Positions 51,401 to 59,894 of a DNA stretch of 64,000 nucleotides are shown in pieces. The DNA comes from Haliscomenobacteraceae bacterium. GTDB taxonomy: Bacteria > Bacteroidota > Bacteroidia > Chitinophagales > Saprospiraceae. A model generated the notes under the pieces. That model saw only the letters and a list, made by a program, of their open reading frames with translations, was not told the origin of the DNA and ran no database searches. Position 1 is the stretch's first letter. Every line of letters begins with the position of its first letter. The stretch lies in assembly GCA_947501115.1 (NCBI GenBank), contig CANMVX010000004.1, forward strand, positions 1 to 64,000, read 5' to 3'. Position numbers and translations under genes: made by a program.

Positions 51401-53543
51401 TCAAACTGGTCCCACGCTTAAAGTTTCAGCACCTGATCCAGGGGTATTGACCTTTAGGGTTCGCGTAAGTTCAAGTGGTTCTTCTTGTCCTGAATTTTTC
51501 TCCAGACCTGTTGTTATTACACAGCTGGGTGCTACCAACGTGACGCTCAATCAGGTTAATAATACCTATTGTGAGGATGATGTACTGAATTTAACCATGA
51601 ATTCTAATATTATAGAGGATAATAGGTTGAAATACAGATGGTTTGCCAGCGTGGACGGAATAAAATATGATTCCATCGCCGGTGCAAGTCAGCTTAGTTT
51701 TCGGGTGCCAACTTCTCGGGCCGGCGTCACTTATTATAGAGGTACTTTGCAGGCAAAAGGAGGAAATTGTCCTGAAACAAGCGCTACCCCTGTATTGGTT
51801 AATGTAATTACTCGATATCGGGCAAAAATCACTACGGTAAAAACACAATATTGCGCAGGAGAAGCCTTTGAAATGAGGGCACCTGTTACACCCAATTATG
51901 TTGGTACTATTCGATACGCCTGGCAGATAAGTGCAGATAGTGTACAATGGGAAACTATTCCCGAAGCTAATAGTTTCATTTACAGGTCATTTGTAAACCC
52001 TGGAATTAATTTTTACAGGATGATTGCGGTAATTCCCAATTACCTATGTGATTCTGTTATTACCCCTGGATTAAAAATAGCTGGGGTCAATTTACCTGGT
52101 GTATTTATTTCCTCACCAACGATAGAAATATGTGTTGGAGAATTTTTTCGAGTCACTTCCAATCAGACCACATTACCAGGTAGAAGATATTTCTGGCAAT
52201 ATAGCGTAAACAAACTGAATTGGTTTACCATATTGGAGGCAACAAAACCCATTGAAAATTTAACGGTGAGCACTCCACAACTGTATTATATCAGAATGGT
52301 TATAGAGGGCGGAACCTCTTGTGGTTTTATATATTCCAATAATATAGCAGTGCAGGGTCTTTTAGCGCCTAAGGCTACCTTAAATGCCAACTATAAGGAA
52401 GTATGTGTTGGTTCTACGAATGTACTATACACCACATTTAGGCCACAGCCATTCACAGATTCTATAAATTATCAGTGGGAAGTCAGAGATAGTTTTACAA
52501 GTTGGCGCCCCATTTCTGGAGCCGTTGGAACTTTTTATAATCATATTCCTGATACGGCCGGCGTTTATTTCTTTAGAGTAGCTGTCAGATCAAAATGGTT
52601 CAATTGTCAACCCACCTATTCTGATTCCCTTTCTGTTTTAGTTAGGAGAACACCCACTTTTTCAATCACTCAAACAGATACGGTAGTTTGTACGGGGGGT
52701 AATCTCTTCCTGGATGCCAGAAAACTAGGTGGTGGTAATCTATCCTTAATAACATGGGAAAGTAGTATAGATTCATCACAATGGTTGAGGTTGGCAGCAT
52801 CTGAGAATGTTCGTTATAAAGTAAGTGCCGGACTTCCATCGAGATTGTTTTATAGAGCCAGAATGACAGATCCCGTATTTGGATGTGCTACATTAACTTC
52901 TAATACACTCCGAGCCACCATTTCGGAACAGCCAAAGATACAGGTAAGCGCAACAGATACCTTGGTTTGTTTAAATAAACCCATCCAGCTGAGGGTGACA
53001 GGTACTAATCCTTTTCATCCTAATCCACGGTTTGTCTGGCAGTATAGGATTCCTGGAACCTCTTACATTTATTTGCTTAAGGATACTCTGTCAACGTATA
53101 GTCCTCCTACCAATCGCTTGGGTACCCTAGAGTACAGGGTTCAATATACCCTGCCAATCTCAGGATGTTTTACCTCCTTCTCTACGCCTATTCCTATACA
53201 GGTTCAATTTAATTGTGACGCTCAAGAAGATGATGCCCAGGTTTTAAATAAAGGCATTTTTGATAATAAATGGCCAGAGGATAAATTATGGATGGATATT
53301 TATCCTAATCCTTCCTCTGAAAATACGAATATTCATTATTATCTGCCTCAAAAGGGGGAAGCTATTTTAACCATTACAGATTTGTCAGGTAAAAAAATAA
53401 TGGAAACGGAATTGAATAATGAGATTGGAGTACATCAATTCCGATGGGAACCAACATTGGGTACAACCCGAGGTATTTATATAGCCGTACTTAAATTTGA
53501 AAATCAACAGATTACAAAGAGAATCATACGTATTAAGGAATAG
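45444..53543 (+). CDS. Giant secreted metzincin protease with 22 Ig-like repeats and T9SS type A signal
   Basis: A 2699-residue exported protein. A signal peptide (ending LLRAQ) is followed by a propeptide-like region, a metzincin (M12-type) domain at about 210-430 with zinc motif HELGHTLGSSHTH (His345 first) and Met-turn GTIMSYC, then a BACON-like domain (about 435-520: NAEWNISKNSSWLTLS). After that I count 22 tandem Ig-like repeats of about 95 residues, each with an early Cys (C.G), a core W (yrWQxSxDG..W), an aromatic yyR strand and a late Cys. The last about 75 residues (DIYPNPSSENTNIHYYLP ... IYIAVLKF) are a Por_Secre_tail T9SS sorting domain. It is probably surface-bound and adhesive or proteolytic. 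Confidence 0.92.
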   Translation: MIHKPSLTFFSAYLLIIKVIMVFLLVSPSILLRAQETFFIPIQSDIRTSDPLLDSLVNKSLFTTSKNSIRKILANEPDRWDLIIPLENEANWVLALEKVKIWDNLASIETASGKKISLPSDGVHYRGTVKGHKGSLVSMSIFDNGMTGFVSFPDRGNFQLNPNTHVSMGAFVNHVLYPVSSLPIRKTYECAAAEGEPYRAEELKSFGTLRAEPKCIKVYYELDYDIFQDKGGIAPSLQFLTSLFNQVSTLFSNDGVQIRLSGVKIWDIPSPYNGADSEQMLTQFGATRTSFTGDIGQLISYKASGGIAWVRGVCSPSRFRLSFASIDDSFQNFPTYSWSVFVMAHELGHTLGSSHTHACVWNGNNTAIDGCYSTEGGCNSFGLPAAGGTIMSYCHLRRVGVNFSLGFGVQPGNVIRNTIAQASCLTNCDATDFTLEASSLIYNFKAAGGKRILNITGNAEWNISKNSSWLTLSQNTGIGTTQIELVSAIFNGPLNRNDTLFLTGAGKLIKIAVNQEKFIAAECPSATIGVNNTVFCENAKVNFNANTQNVGRYNLQYVWQSRIDSLTWNTVSTGIDSTYSFISQPGGDFTYRFQLSAPGSDCPLITPAPATVRVIIQPQVSIETTDSTTICLGNAVTLKEKLFSPWTSTLLRRQWFKSVNGIAWDSLPAASGTNLVLSGNEPTSSFYQLRVSVDGPSSCQTAISQAFKVDILDTTLVNVVANDSLICQGKPLQIISIAPTSGSIGFDYQWQQLNRQTQIWSNIPGANLSAYNNNNLNTGFYTFRLKYKRKLASCPELISNELPIRVDTIPSVAVLFPSSKLCPGESISLTATSTPNLPGSFIWQQSSNGNNWNNVSGFNTEVLTYQAPAAGKSYIRVRFLPSNYANCDSIYSNIGLIESDTSNLISLVLSSPADTLCLGGASKMTLVLKSLTNLPDSITYRYEVKRDTGVWQLLSETRDTSILYTTNGLGNYAFRVSMEIKGITCNRLFSNEIKWNVGETSIVALPYREINLCYGSPFNLTPTINRPGVGRPDFQWQQRKDFSDWTDLPGATSLSYNGNDTINGAVYYRLKYLNAGIGCSPFFTDSVLVRKKGNTIVRIGASTLNPCSGASVILAANTLQPETEPFSSAWQESNDSISWRTIGNNSFNYSLTWNQNTPKYFRFIYKSSVSGCDSSFSNVLKLVPKAGIIATIRAGNNFLCKGDTLIREANITGIAGTQGLQWQWSKDGNRWNIINGASGVRLRWVPDSTGTIFLRLKVWDNPISCDTSYSVRQEINIFNNPEIKIIPASGTFCQGQPILLTAQLSDSTVSIPVFWQQSRNGTSWVNIPGADSTNYRFPARDSGLFYFRVITGSIGGNCATGTSSVSNLSVIPTFAVSGMASKSEVCQNDSVTLRASWRDIPVQPFIQWYSSRDRINYTLIPGGEKAEVNIKSNEPGIIFYRAQLTVPGYSCGIVFSEPIPVSFQGGLSVSVNADQSISCLGSPVVIRSVVTNVGNTPVLYQWESSTDNKSWEPILGAIAVTYTVQASVQSDKFYRLRLINNTLACPLTISPSVRVFITSIPNVVLTANRLTVCAGEEVRLQGVSNRGYNLPVTWRWFRRVGTGAFTQITGANDSFYVAPTQTAGKTSYQLRMQVGDAICASSTSTSLEITVNPNFTLSLQQDADEKCVANFHRIFAVVTGANRDSLTYKWQRSLNGSQWEFVDVPSFFQWYAPVTDPGYFYRVGVQNLAGSCGLSFSNAIQLTGTKLPSVSIQSAIKYACKGDFVPITATVSDNSFPVLYRWQFSRDNKFWNTIAEAGSLTERFNITTTGIYYFRVQILKLGSTCVAYSNTITIRGVQTNTATLTTNQGENPILCPGVTTTLSASMGANLSFPVKYRWQYGVDGINWTNINNAVGDKLAVNQLTGDKAGYYRAVLQVDSSICPAVTTPAIYIRSAGFDDFTTNIQDTLLCFGGTSLIEVKSLGNIQGLRFQWQQLEYIGNWLNLTGQTGPTLKVSAPDPGVLTFRVRVSSSGSSCPEFFSRPVVITQLGATNVTLNQVNNTYCEDDVLNLTMNSNIIEDNRLKYRWFASVDGIKYDSIAGASQLSFRVPTSRAGVTYYRGTLQAKGGNCPETSATPVLVNVITRYRAKITTVKTQYCAGEAFEMRAPVTPNYVGTIRYAWQISADSVQWETIPEANSFIYRSFVNPGINFYRMIAVIPNYLCDSVITPGLKIAGVNLPGVFISSPTIEICVGEFFRVTSNQTTLPGRRYFWQYSVNKLNWFTILEATKPIENLTVSTPQLYYIRMVIEGGTSCGFIYSNNIAVQGLLAPKATLNANYKEVCVGSTNVLYTTFRPQPFTDSINYQWEVRDSFTSWRPISGAVGTFYNHIPDTAGVYFFRVAVRSKWFNCQPTYSDSLSVLVRRTPTFSITQTDTVVCTGGNLFLDARKLGGGNLSLITWESSIDSSQWLRLAASENVRYKVSAGLPSRLFYRARMTDPVFGCATLTSNTLRATISEQPKIQVSATDTLVCLNKPIQLRVTGTNPFHPNPRFVWQYRIPGTSYIYLLKDTLSTYSPPTNRLGTLEYRVQYTLPISGCFTSFSTPIPIQVQFNCDAQEDDAQVLNKGIFDNKWPEDKLWMDIYPNPSSENTNIHYYLPQKGEAILTITDLSGKKIMETELNNEIGVHQFRWEPTLGTTRGIYIAVLKFENQQITKRIIRIKE

Positions 53544-53574
53544 ATATATTTTATCTTTTATTTACACCTATTTG

Positions 53575-53605
53575 AAGAGGCTGTCTAAAAAGATAGCCTC
53601 TTTTT
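53575..53605 (+). terminator. Intrinsic terminator of the giant protease gene, part of repeat R3
   Basis: AAGAGGCT pairs with AGCCTCTT around GTCTAAAAAGAT and runs into TTTTT, 31 bases after the stop codon. The loop and most of the stem equal those of the rplS terminator in R1 read in the same direction relative to the repeat. Confidence 0.82.
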
Positions 53606-53822
53606 GCTACTTTATACATTGGGCTAATAGGTCTTTGTGATGGCAAAGGATAAAAATGGATAATTTTCTAAGATTATGTCCGATGGATAAAAGATTAGTA
53701 TATAAAATAATCGTAGAGACGCGATGCTTCGCGTCTTCTCCCCGATAGGTTTTAATTTAATATTTACCACTAACTCTCGGTTTTGAATCACGGATTTTAA
53801 GGATTAGAGGATTTCATGGATT
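53575..53822 (-). repeat. Dispersed repeat copy R3 (inverted relative to R1)
   Basis: Its reverse complement follows R1 closely: AATCCGTGATTC, TTAGTGGTAAATATTAAA, AACCTATCGGGGAGAAGACG, the hairpin (here 53717-53736, AGACGCGA-tgct-TCGCGTCT), CATAATCTTAGAAAAT, TATTAGCCCAATG and the terminator. The stretch 53823-54057 that follows holds no gene; it includes a half terminator word (TTTTTAGACAGCCTCCTTTTT at about 53942-53962) without its pairing arm, which looks like a scrap of another copy. Confidence 0.85.
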
Positions 53823-54021
53823 ACAGCTTACGTTTTCGTTTTAATCATACTGTTTATTTGTCAACAAGCACTGAAAGGGCGACATCAAATAGGGGCATAG
53901 TCTTGCCATCTTTATATTTTTTTTTTTTAATGCATCCATGCTTTTTAGACAGCCTCCTTTTTATGTTTGATGCTATTTTAAAATAAAAAAGAATTCTTAG
54001 GTGGTTGTATTATATATTATG

Positions 54022-54046
54022 CTTTTAGGTTAATTTTACCTAAAAG
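54022..54046. promoter_or_regulatory. Inverted repeat in the leader of ung
   Basis: CTTTTAGGT (54022-54030) and ACCTAAAAG (54038-54046) are perfect reverse complements with a 7-base loop, ending 11 bases before the ung ATG. It could be an operator or an RNA hairpin affecting the start; there is no T-run. Confidence 0.4.
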
Positions 54047-54057
54047 GGTTTTGCGAT

Positions 54058-54732
54058 ATGGCTAATGTTAATATTGAGGAAAGTTGGAAAGAAGTTTTAG
54101 CGGAGGAATTTAATAAACCGTATTTTGAGGAAATTGTCTCCTTCATTAAGGATGAGAAACTAAAAGGTAAAATAATTTATCCTCCGGGTAATAAAATATT
54201 TGAGGCCTTTCGACTTACTCCTTTCCATAAGGTTAAGGTGGTGATTATAGGGCAAGATCCATACCATAATCCCAATGAAGCTATGGGTTTAAGTTTTTCT
54301 GTTCCGCAAGGGGTCCGAGTTCCGCCATCCCTTCAGAATATATTTAAGGAGTTATCTTCCGATTTGAATATGCCTATACCCAGTCATGGAGATTTAACTA
54401 AATGGGCGGAACAGGGCGTATTATTGCTAAATGCTTGCCTGACGGTGGAACACGGTGTTGCGGCATCCCATCAGGCCATTGGCTGGCAATCTTTTACCGA
54501 TGTCGTTATTCAAAAGTTATCAAAACAAAAAAATGCCGTTGTCTTTATGCTTTGGGGTAATTACGCCAAAAGAAAACGTGATCTCATCGACCCAATGAAA
54601 CATTTAATCTTAGAAGCTGCTCACCCTTCGCCTTTAGCCCGAGGTGCTTTCAATGGTAACAAACATTTTTCTCAAGCCAATACTTTTCTCGTTTTGAACG
54701 ATCTTTCACCCATAGATTTTAATTTGAAATAA
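54058..54732 (+). CDS. ung: Uracil-DNA glycosylase
   Basis: Family 1 UDG, which removes uracil from DNA in base excision repair. The 224 residues have the catalytic water-activating motif GQDPYHNPNEAMGLSFSVP, VPPSLQNIFKEL, GVLLLNACLTVEHG and the DNA-intercalation loop HPSPLARGAF. Length is normal. The stop codon is followed after one base by the start of the membrane hydroxylase gene, so they are co-transcribed, though no functional link is apparent. Confidence 0.97.
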   Translation: MANVNIEESWKEVLAEEFNKPYFEEIVSFIKDEKLKGKIIYPPGNKIFEAFRLTPFHKVKVVIIGQDPYHNPNEAMGLSFSVPQGVRVPPSLQNIFKELSSDLNMPIPSHGDLTKWAEQGVLLLNACLTVEHGVAASHQAIGWQSFTDVVIQKLSKQKNAVVFMLWGNYAKRKRDLIDPMKHLILEAAHPSPLARGAFNGNKHFSQANTFLVLNDLSPIDFNLK

Positions 54733-54733
54733 A

Positions 54734-56023
54734 ATGGAAACATACGGTTTTGTTCTTCTTTTTGCGATTCCCTTTTTTCTGGTACTTATGATTATAGAAT
54801 ATGTCTATCAATGGAAAATAGGTGAAAAGTTTTCACCCTCCATGGATACTATTTCCAGTCTTAGTTCAGGACTAACCAATTCAATAAAGGATATTCTGGG
54901 CTTGAGTGTTTCTATTATTAGCTATGGATATTTGGTTGAACACCTTTCCCTATTTCATATCGAATCATCCATTCCAGCCTTTATAATCACTTTTTTGGTA
55001 TTGGATTTTCAGGGATATTGGACGCATCGCTTTCAACATCGCATTAATATTCTCTGGAATAATCATATCATTCATCATAGTAGTGAGGAATTTAATCTGG
55101 CCTGTGCACTACGCCAAAGCATTTCTTCCTTTGTCAATTTATTTACTTTTTTCTTGTTGCCTTGTGCTATTTTAGGTATTGAGGTTCAAGTAATTGCAAC
55201 GGTAGCTCCCTTGCATTTATTTGCCCAGTTCTGGTACCATACCCGCTACATCAAAAAAATGGGCTGGTTGGAAAATATCATAGTAACGCCCGCTCACCAT
55301 CGGGTCCATCATGCAATTAATCCTGTTTACATGGATAAAAATTTTAGTCAGATTTTTATTTTCTGGGATAAATGGTTTGGCACTTTTCAGGAGGAGTTGG
55401 AAATGGAACCTGCGGTTTATGGCGTTTCAAGACCAGTAAGAACGTGGAATCCTATTAAAATAAATTTCCAACATCTGTTGCTGCTGATTAAAGATGCCAT
55501 CAGAACAAATAATTTTGGGGATAAACTCACTATCTGGTTCAGACCCACCGGCTGGAGACCAGACGATGTGAAGGAGAAATATGCAGTGGAAAAGATTGAG
55601 GATGTCAATGATTATGAAAAATTTAACCCTCCGGCAGACCATCAGCTCATTTTATGGTCCTGGTTGCAGTTTGCTTTCATCTTGCTGAATACCCTGTTTT
55701 TCTTTGGTAGCATCTCCAAAATTGGCACGCCAAATATATTTTATTATGGTTTGTATGCCTTTATATCTATTTATGCCTACACGGAATTAATGGATAGAAA
55801 TAAAAAAGCCATTTATTGGGAATCTATTCGTTTAGTTTTTGTGCTTCTGTTTTTATTTCAAACAGATAGTTGGTTTGGCTTAGAAACTTTTATTCCTTTC
55901 GGAAATGGAATAATCATTCTTTTTAGTATTATTTCCTGGATGTGTTGTTTATACTTTAGCCTAAAAACACCCTCTAATTTATATCAGGAGAGTAAAAAAT
56001 TGAGTTCGTTGCGATTAAGTTGA
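54734..56023 (+). CDS. Fatty acid hydroxylase/sterol desaturase-family membrane enzyme
   Basis: A 429-residue integral membrane di-iron enzyme. The histidine boxes are HRFQHRINILWNNHIIHH (about 98-115), a His in the middle region (APLHLFAQFWYH) and AHHRVHH (about 190). After the catalytic part come a cytoplasmic segment and about four further membrane helices, the two-part layout of alkylglycerol monooxygenase-like proteins. It probably hydroxylates a membrane lipid; the substrate is unknown. The C-terminal 40 bases overlap the 3' end of the opposing SNF2 gene. Confidence 0.88.
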   Translation: METYGFVLLFAIPFFLVLMIIEYVYQWKIGEKFSPSMDTISSLSSGLTNSIKDILGLSVSIISYGYLVEHLSLFHIESSIPAFIITFLVLDFQGYWTHRFQHRINILWNNHIIHHSSEEFNLACALRQSISSFVNLFTFFLLPCAILGIEVQVIATVAPLHLFAQFWYHTRYIKKMGWLENIIVTPAHHRVHHAINPVYMDKNFSQIFIFWDKWFGTFQEELEMEPAVYGVSRPVRTWNPIKINFQHLLLLIKDAIRTNNFGDKLTIWFRPTGWRPDDVKEKYAVEKIEDVNDYEKFNPPADHQLILWSWLQFAFILLNTLFFFGSISKIGTPNIFYYGLYAFISIYAYTELMDRNKKAIYWESIRLVFVLLFLFQTDSWFGLETFIPFGNGIIILFSIISWMCCLYFSLKTPSNLYQESKKLSSLRLS

Positions 56024-58926
56024 TGCGTGCCGGTACCACTTAAAATGTCTTCAGCAAGTTGACTTTTCTTTTCTTGTAAATGCAGTATTTTCTCCTCAAT
56101 ACTTTCTCTGGTGATGAATTTTAACGCCATCACTGACTTTTCTTGTCCTATGCGATGAGCTCGCGCAATGGCTTGTTGTTCCGTTGAGGGATTCCACCAT
56201 GGATCTAAAATAAAAACGTAGTCTGCTGCGGTCAGATTAAGTCCCGTTCCACCTGCTTTTATAGAAATGAAAAAAGCTTGCACCGTTGGGTTATTTTCAA
56301 ATAATATTATCTGTTTTTGTCTTTCTTCCGAGGTTAAAGAGCCTGTTAACCAGGCATAAGGGGTATTTGTCTGTTCAAAATAATCTTTGAAAATGCTCAA
56401 ATGTTTGACAAAGGAACTAAAGAATAGCACCTTATGACCACTCTTTTTCACCTCTTCCCATTTTGCACAGATATCTTGAAATTTGCCACTTTCTTTAGTA
56501 TAATCTTCATAAACCAGGACAGGATGATTTACCAATTGCCTTAATTTTGTAAGAGTCTGGAGCAATTCCATTCTAAAACGGGAATCATTTTCATTGAAAT
56601 TTTCAAGTAAATAGTTTCTTGCCGCTGACTTTTCCTTTTCATATAATTTTTTCTGTTCGACAGACATTTCACTATAGAAAATCTGAGTTGTCAAAGGGGG
56701 TAAATCTTTTGCCACCTCCTCTTTCGTCCTTCTAAGTAAAAATGGACTTACCAGGCTTCGTAATTTTGCCTTTTTATCTTCATCACCTATGCGTTCTATG
56801 GGTAAAATGAATTCTTTCTTGAAAAAATTAAAATTTCCAAGTAAATCTGGATTGATAAATTGCATCTGTGACCATAAGTCAGATAAGGAATTCTCGATAG
56901 GTGTTCCACTCAAAGAAATCTTATGGTTAGCCTCCAGTTCATTGATATTAATAAATGCAGCACTATCCTTATTCTTAATCTGTTGACTTTCATCTAATAT
57001 GATATACTCGTAGGTCATTTGAGACAAAAGGGTAGCGTCCCTTATAACCGTTTGATAAGTTGTTAAAATGACGTCATACCTTTTTAACAATCGGATATCC
57101 TTATGGCGTTTATTCCCTGTGTGCTTATAGACAAATAAATTGGGAGCAAATCGGGAAAGTTCTTTTTCCCAATTAAAAACCAAACTGGCAGGTAAAATGA
57201 CCAGGGTATGTAAAGATTGAAGAAAACCGGCATCTTTTGCTGCGAAAATATCCAGTTGCCTACCTATATTATTTTTTTCAAATTCCTTTCCTTCCTCAAT
57301 TTTTCTCTCTTTAGCGTACAATAAAACGGCAATGGTTTGTAGTGTTTTCCCCAAACCCATGTCGTCTGCCAAGCAAGCACCCAGATTATTATGATATAGA
57401 TCTGCCAGCCATTTATAACCAGTAAGTTGATATGGCCGCAGTTCTGCCTTTAAAAATCGGGGAAGTTGTATTTCTAAAGTCTTAGTTAAAGAAGTTTCCG
57501 GCAAAGAAATGTCAGCCTCCTGTAATAATGTATATTGGCTTTTATTAATACGTAGTGACTGTTCGTCTGTCTTAGCAAATTGCGTAATGTCTTTAAATTT
57601 ATTCATCCATTCCAGTGGAATTACAAAAACACTACCGTCGGGTAAGGGATAAAGCCTTTCATCTTTTCTAATGAATGGAGCGAGAAGTCTGAATGAAAAA
57701 GAATGTTTTCCTACGGTAACTGCGCCATCTATATCGAACCAATCGCCCGTTTGTTTAGTGTCCAGTGTTAGGGTAGGGATGTGCAATGAAAGGGGCATCC
57801 CGGATTCTATTATGTCGCCAATGACAAAACCCTGCTTTTCAAGAGATACCTTATGCTCGCTCAACCAATGAAGCATGGCAAAAGTATCACTTTTATCCTC
57901 TGATACCTTACTGGTAAAAACGCCAGTTCCCTCAATAACATGTAATCCGGCAAGGTGAAGTAAATCTATAAATTCCTTTTCGGCCTTTGCATCACGGGTA
58001 ATTTGCGTAATTGTTACCTCTTCTCCCTGAAAGGAGAGACCTGCTTTTTTATCCTTTTTATCATACCAACTAAATTCTGTCTGTTCATAAATCATTTTGA
58101 CCTCTAACACTTTCCCTTCGCCAAATAAATGATCTGCCAGATCTAAACGGCAACCTGTTAATTTTCCAGATTGTATGACCGCAAAGCCAGTAGCTTCGAA
58201 ATCGAGTTGCGCTGCAATTTTTATAATAAATTTTTGGAAATAGGTTTTTACGGAACTTTTTGGAATTCGGACTTCATCTTTCTGTAAAAATGGCTTAACC
58301 ATATTTCCATTGATTTGAGAAACCCTATACAAAACATAATCTACTAATAACCAGCCTGGATCATTTGAAATGGGCGTAACATCTTTATCCTTTATACGCC
58401 ATATAATCCCATTATTTGATAATCTCAATTGATAGGTTACCCCTAAATCATCTCTATGAAAAGTCAGGTGAGGTTGTAAATAAGTGGTATCTAGTTTTAC
58501 TATAAAATCTTTTACTAATACTCTCCGATCGATAGCCCAGGTAAGGGAAAAATTATTTTCAACTAAAATGGTTAGAAATTCATTCATCCTTCTTTGTACA
58601 AATTGAATGATTTTAGGTTGCACAGCCTCATCTTCCATTAAGGCTTCCAGTGATTTAACTTTCTTTTTTGGGGGAGAATATTTTTTTTCCAGCTTATCGG
58701 GTAATAAATCATTTATTATCTGAAAAAGTCGGTTTTGTGATTCATTTATAGGTAATTTGAAACTTACCACAGTTTCTGGGGTAGCTTTTTGTTTGATATG
58801 AGCTAAATTCCCTAGTTTATCTTTGCTAACAACGTAGGCGTTTGGCAAATACAAACCTGGTAAAACCTCGGCAATATTATAAACTATGTCAACATTTCCT
58901 TCCATTTCCCTCAATTCATTCAACAT
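55984..58926 (-). CDS. SNF2-family DEAD-like helicase
   Basis: A 980-residue Swi2/Snf2 ATPase, probably a DNA translocase. The N-terminal about 480 residues are a family-specific region without a recognised catalytic motif. The motor core follows: RPYQLTGYKWLADLYHNNLGACLADDMGLGKTLQT (motifs Q and I), LVILPASLVFNWEKEL, YEYIILDESQQIKN (motif II as DESQ), SLSGTPIENSLSDLWSQM, VLFFSSFVKHLSIF, FISIKAGGTGLNLTAADYV and QAIARAHRIGQEKSV. It is the last gene of the glmM-to-SNF2 chain, starting 11 bases inside the dehydrogenase gene, and its end overlaps the convergent hydroxylase by 40 bases. Confidence 0.93.
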   Translation of the reverse strand: MLNELREMEGNVDIVYNIAEVLPGLYLPNAYVVSKDKLGNLAHIKQKATPETVVSFKLPINESQNRLFQIINDLLPDKLEKKYSPPKKKVKSLEALMEDEAVQPKIIQFVQRRMNEFLTILVENNFSLTWAIDRRVLVKDFIVKLDTTYLQPHLTFHRDDLGVTYQLRLSNNGIIWRIKDKDVTPISNDPGWLLVDYVLYRVSQINGNMVKPFLQKDEVRIPKSSVKTYFQKFIIKIAAQLDFEATGFAVIQSGKLTGCRLDLADHLFGEGKVLEVKMIYEQTEFSWYDKKDKKAGLSFQGEEVTITQITRDAKAEKEFIDLLHLAGLHVIEGTGVFTSKVSEDKSDTFAMLHWLSEHKVSLEKQGFVIGDIIESGMPLSLHIPTLTLDTKQTGDWFDIDGAVTVGKHSFSFRLLAPFIRKDERLYPLPDGSVFVIPLEWMNKFKDITQFAKTDEQSLRINKSQYTLLQEADISLPETSLTKTLEIQLPRFLKAELRPYQLTGYKWLADLYHNNLGACLADDMGLGKTLQTIAVLLYAKERKIEEGKEFEKNNIGRQLDIFAAKDAGFLQSLHTLVILPASLVFNWEKELSRFAPNLFVYKHTGNKRHKDIRLLKRYDVILTTYQTVIRDATLLSQMTYEYIILDESQQIKNKDSAAFININELEANHKISLSGTPIENSLSDLWSQMQFINPDLLGNFNFFKKEFILPIERIGDEDKKAKLRSLVSPFLLRRTKEEVAKDLPPLTTQIFYSEMSVEQKKLYEKEKSAARNYLLENFNENDSRFRMELLQTLTKLRQLVNHPVLVYEDYTKESGKFQDICAKWEEVKKSGHKVLFFSSFVKHLSIFKDYFEQTNTPYAWLTGSLTSEERQKQIILFENNPTVQAFFISIKAGGTGLNLTAADYVFILDPWWNPSTEQQAIARAHRIGQEKSVMALKFITRESIEEKILHLQEKKSQLAEDILSGTGTHQLNRNELNFLLS

Positions 58927-59887
58927 GCAGGTCGAGCTTAAATAATTTCGAAATTTTTTGTGTCATTACGTAGGCATGCCTTGGCACAGATTCATAAGAT
59001 ATACCCGCTAAATGTGGATTTAAAATAACATTTTCAGCCATTTTAAGGTACTGAAAAGGGGGTGGTAAGGAAGAAATATCAAGCGCATTAAATGATTGTT
59101 CTTCATATTCTATGACATCCAGTGCAGCCCCTTTGACCTTTCCTTCTTTCAAATGGTTGACTAATCCCTCCGTTTCTACAACGCCTCCACGTGCCGTATT
59201 TATAAGGAATATTTCTTTTTTAAACTTCTTTAAATAGGCATAATCAATAAAATATTTGTTAGCCTCATTTAAGGGAATATGGATAGTTAAAATATCCGTT
59301 TCACTAAAAAATTCATCTTCCTCAACCTGTTTAGTATATGTAGGAACGGAAAAAACGGGAGAAATATCCCGAATTAAAATTTCAACCTCGAATCCTGACA
59401 ATCTTTGGGCGACCGCACGGCCCATATTACCAAATCCCAGTATTCCCACTTTTTTACCTTTTAGTTCTATGGCTCTATTGGCATTCCGATCCCATATATT
59501 TTGACTAACTTCCCGATCAGCTTTCCCCAATTTATTTAGCATCATCAGCAGAAGACCGAGGGTATGTTCAGCCACAGTATCTTTGCTGGCTTCAGGTGTG
59601 GTAAAAATAGTTACCTTATTTTTTCTTGCGCTTTCCTCGTCAATATGTTCAATACCTACACCCAATCTGCCAATAAATAAAAGATGAGGAGCAGCTTCGA
59701 AAAAGGTAGCGTCAAGTGTCCAGCGACTTCTAAGGATCACACCTTGATATTTATGTAGTTCCGATTGTAGTGACGCGAAAGAGGATTGAGTATCGAGTGT
59801 AACTGTAAATCCATGCTCAGTTAAAAAATGAGCTAGTAATGAATCGGCCTGATCCAGCATTAAAATATGACCTGGTATGTTTTTCAT
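58916..59887 (-). CDS. D-2-hydroxyacid dehydrogenase (PGDH-like)
   Basis: A 323-residue NAD-dependent dehydrogenase from the ATG at 59887 (MKNIPGHILMLDQADS); the ORF track's start would extend into the desulfurase gene. Substrate-domain motifs are GVILRSRWTLDATFF and GRLGVGIEHID. The Rossmann motif is GKKVGILGFGNMGRAVAQRL, and the catalytic Arg is in NTARGGVVETEGL, the Glu in AALDVIEYEEQ and the His in LNPHLAGISYES. No ACT domain is present. It follows a cysteine desulfurase and is likely phosphoglycerate dehydrogenase-like, which would supply serine for cysteine; the exact substrate is inference. Confidence 0.88.
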   Translation of the reverse strand: MKNIPGHILMLDQADSLLAHFLTEHGFTVTLDTQSSFASLQSELHKYQGVILRSRWTLDATFFEAAPHLLFIGRLGVGIEHIDEESARKNKVTIFTTPEASKDTVAEHTLGLLLMMLNKLGKADREVSQNIWDRNANRAIELKGKKVGILGFGNMGRAVAQRLSGFEVEILIRDISPVFSVPTYTKQVEEDEFFSETDILTIHIPLNEANKYFIDYAYLKKFKKEIFLINTARGGVVETEGLVNHLKEGKVKGAALDVIEYEEQSFNALDISSLPPPFQYLKMAENVILNPHLAGISYESVPRHAYVMTQKISKLFKLDLHVE

Positions 59888-59894
59888 GAATAAA

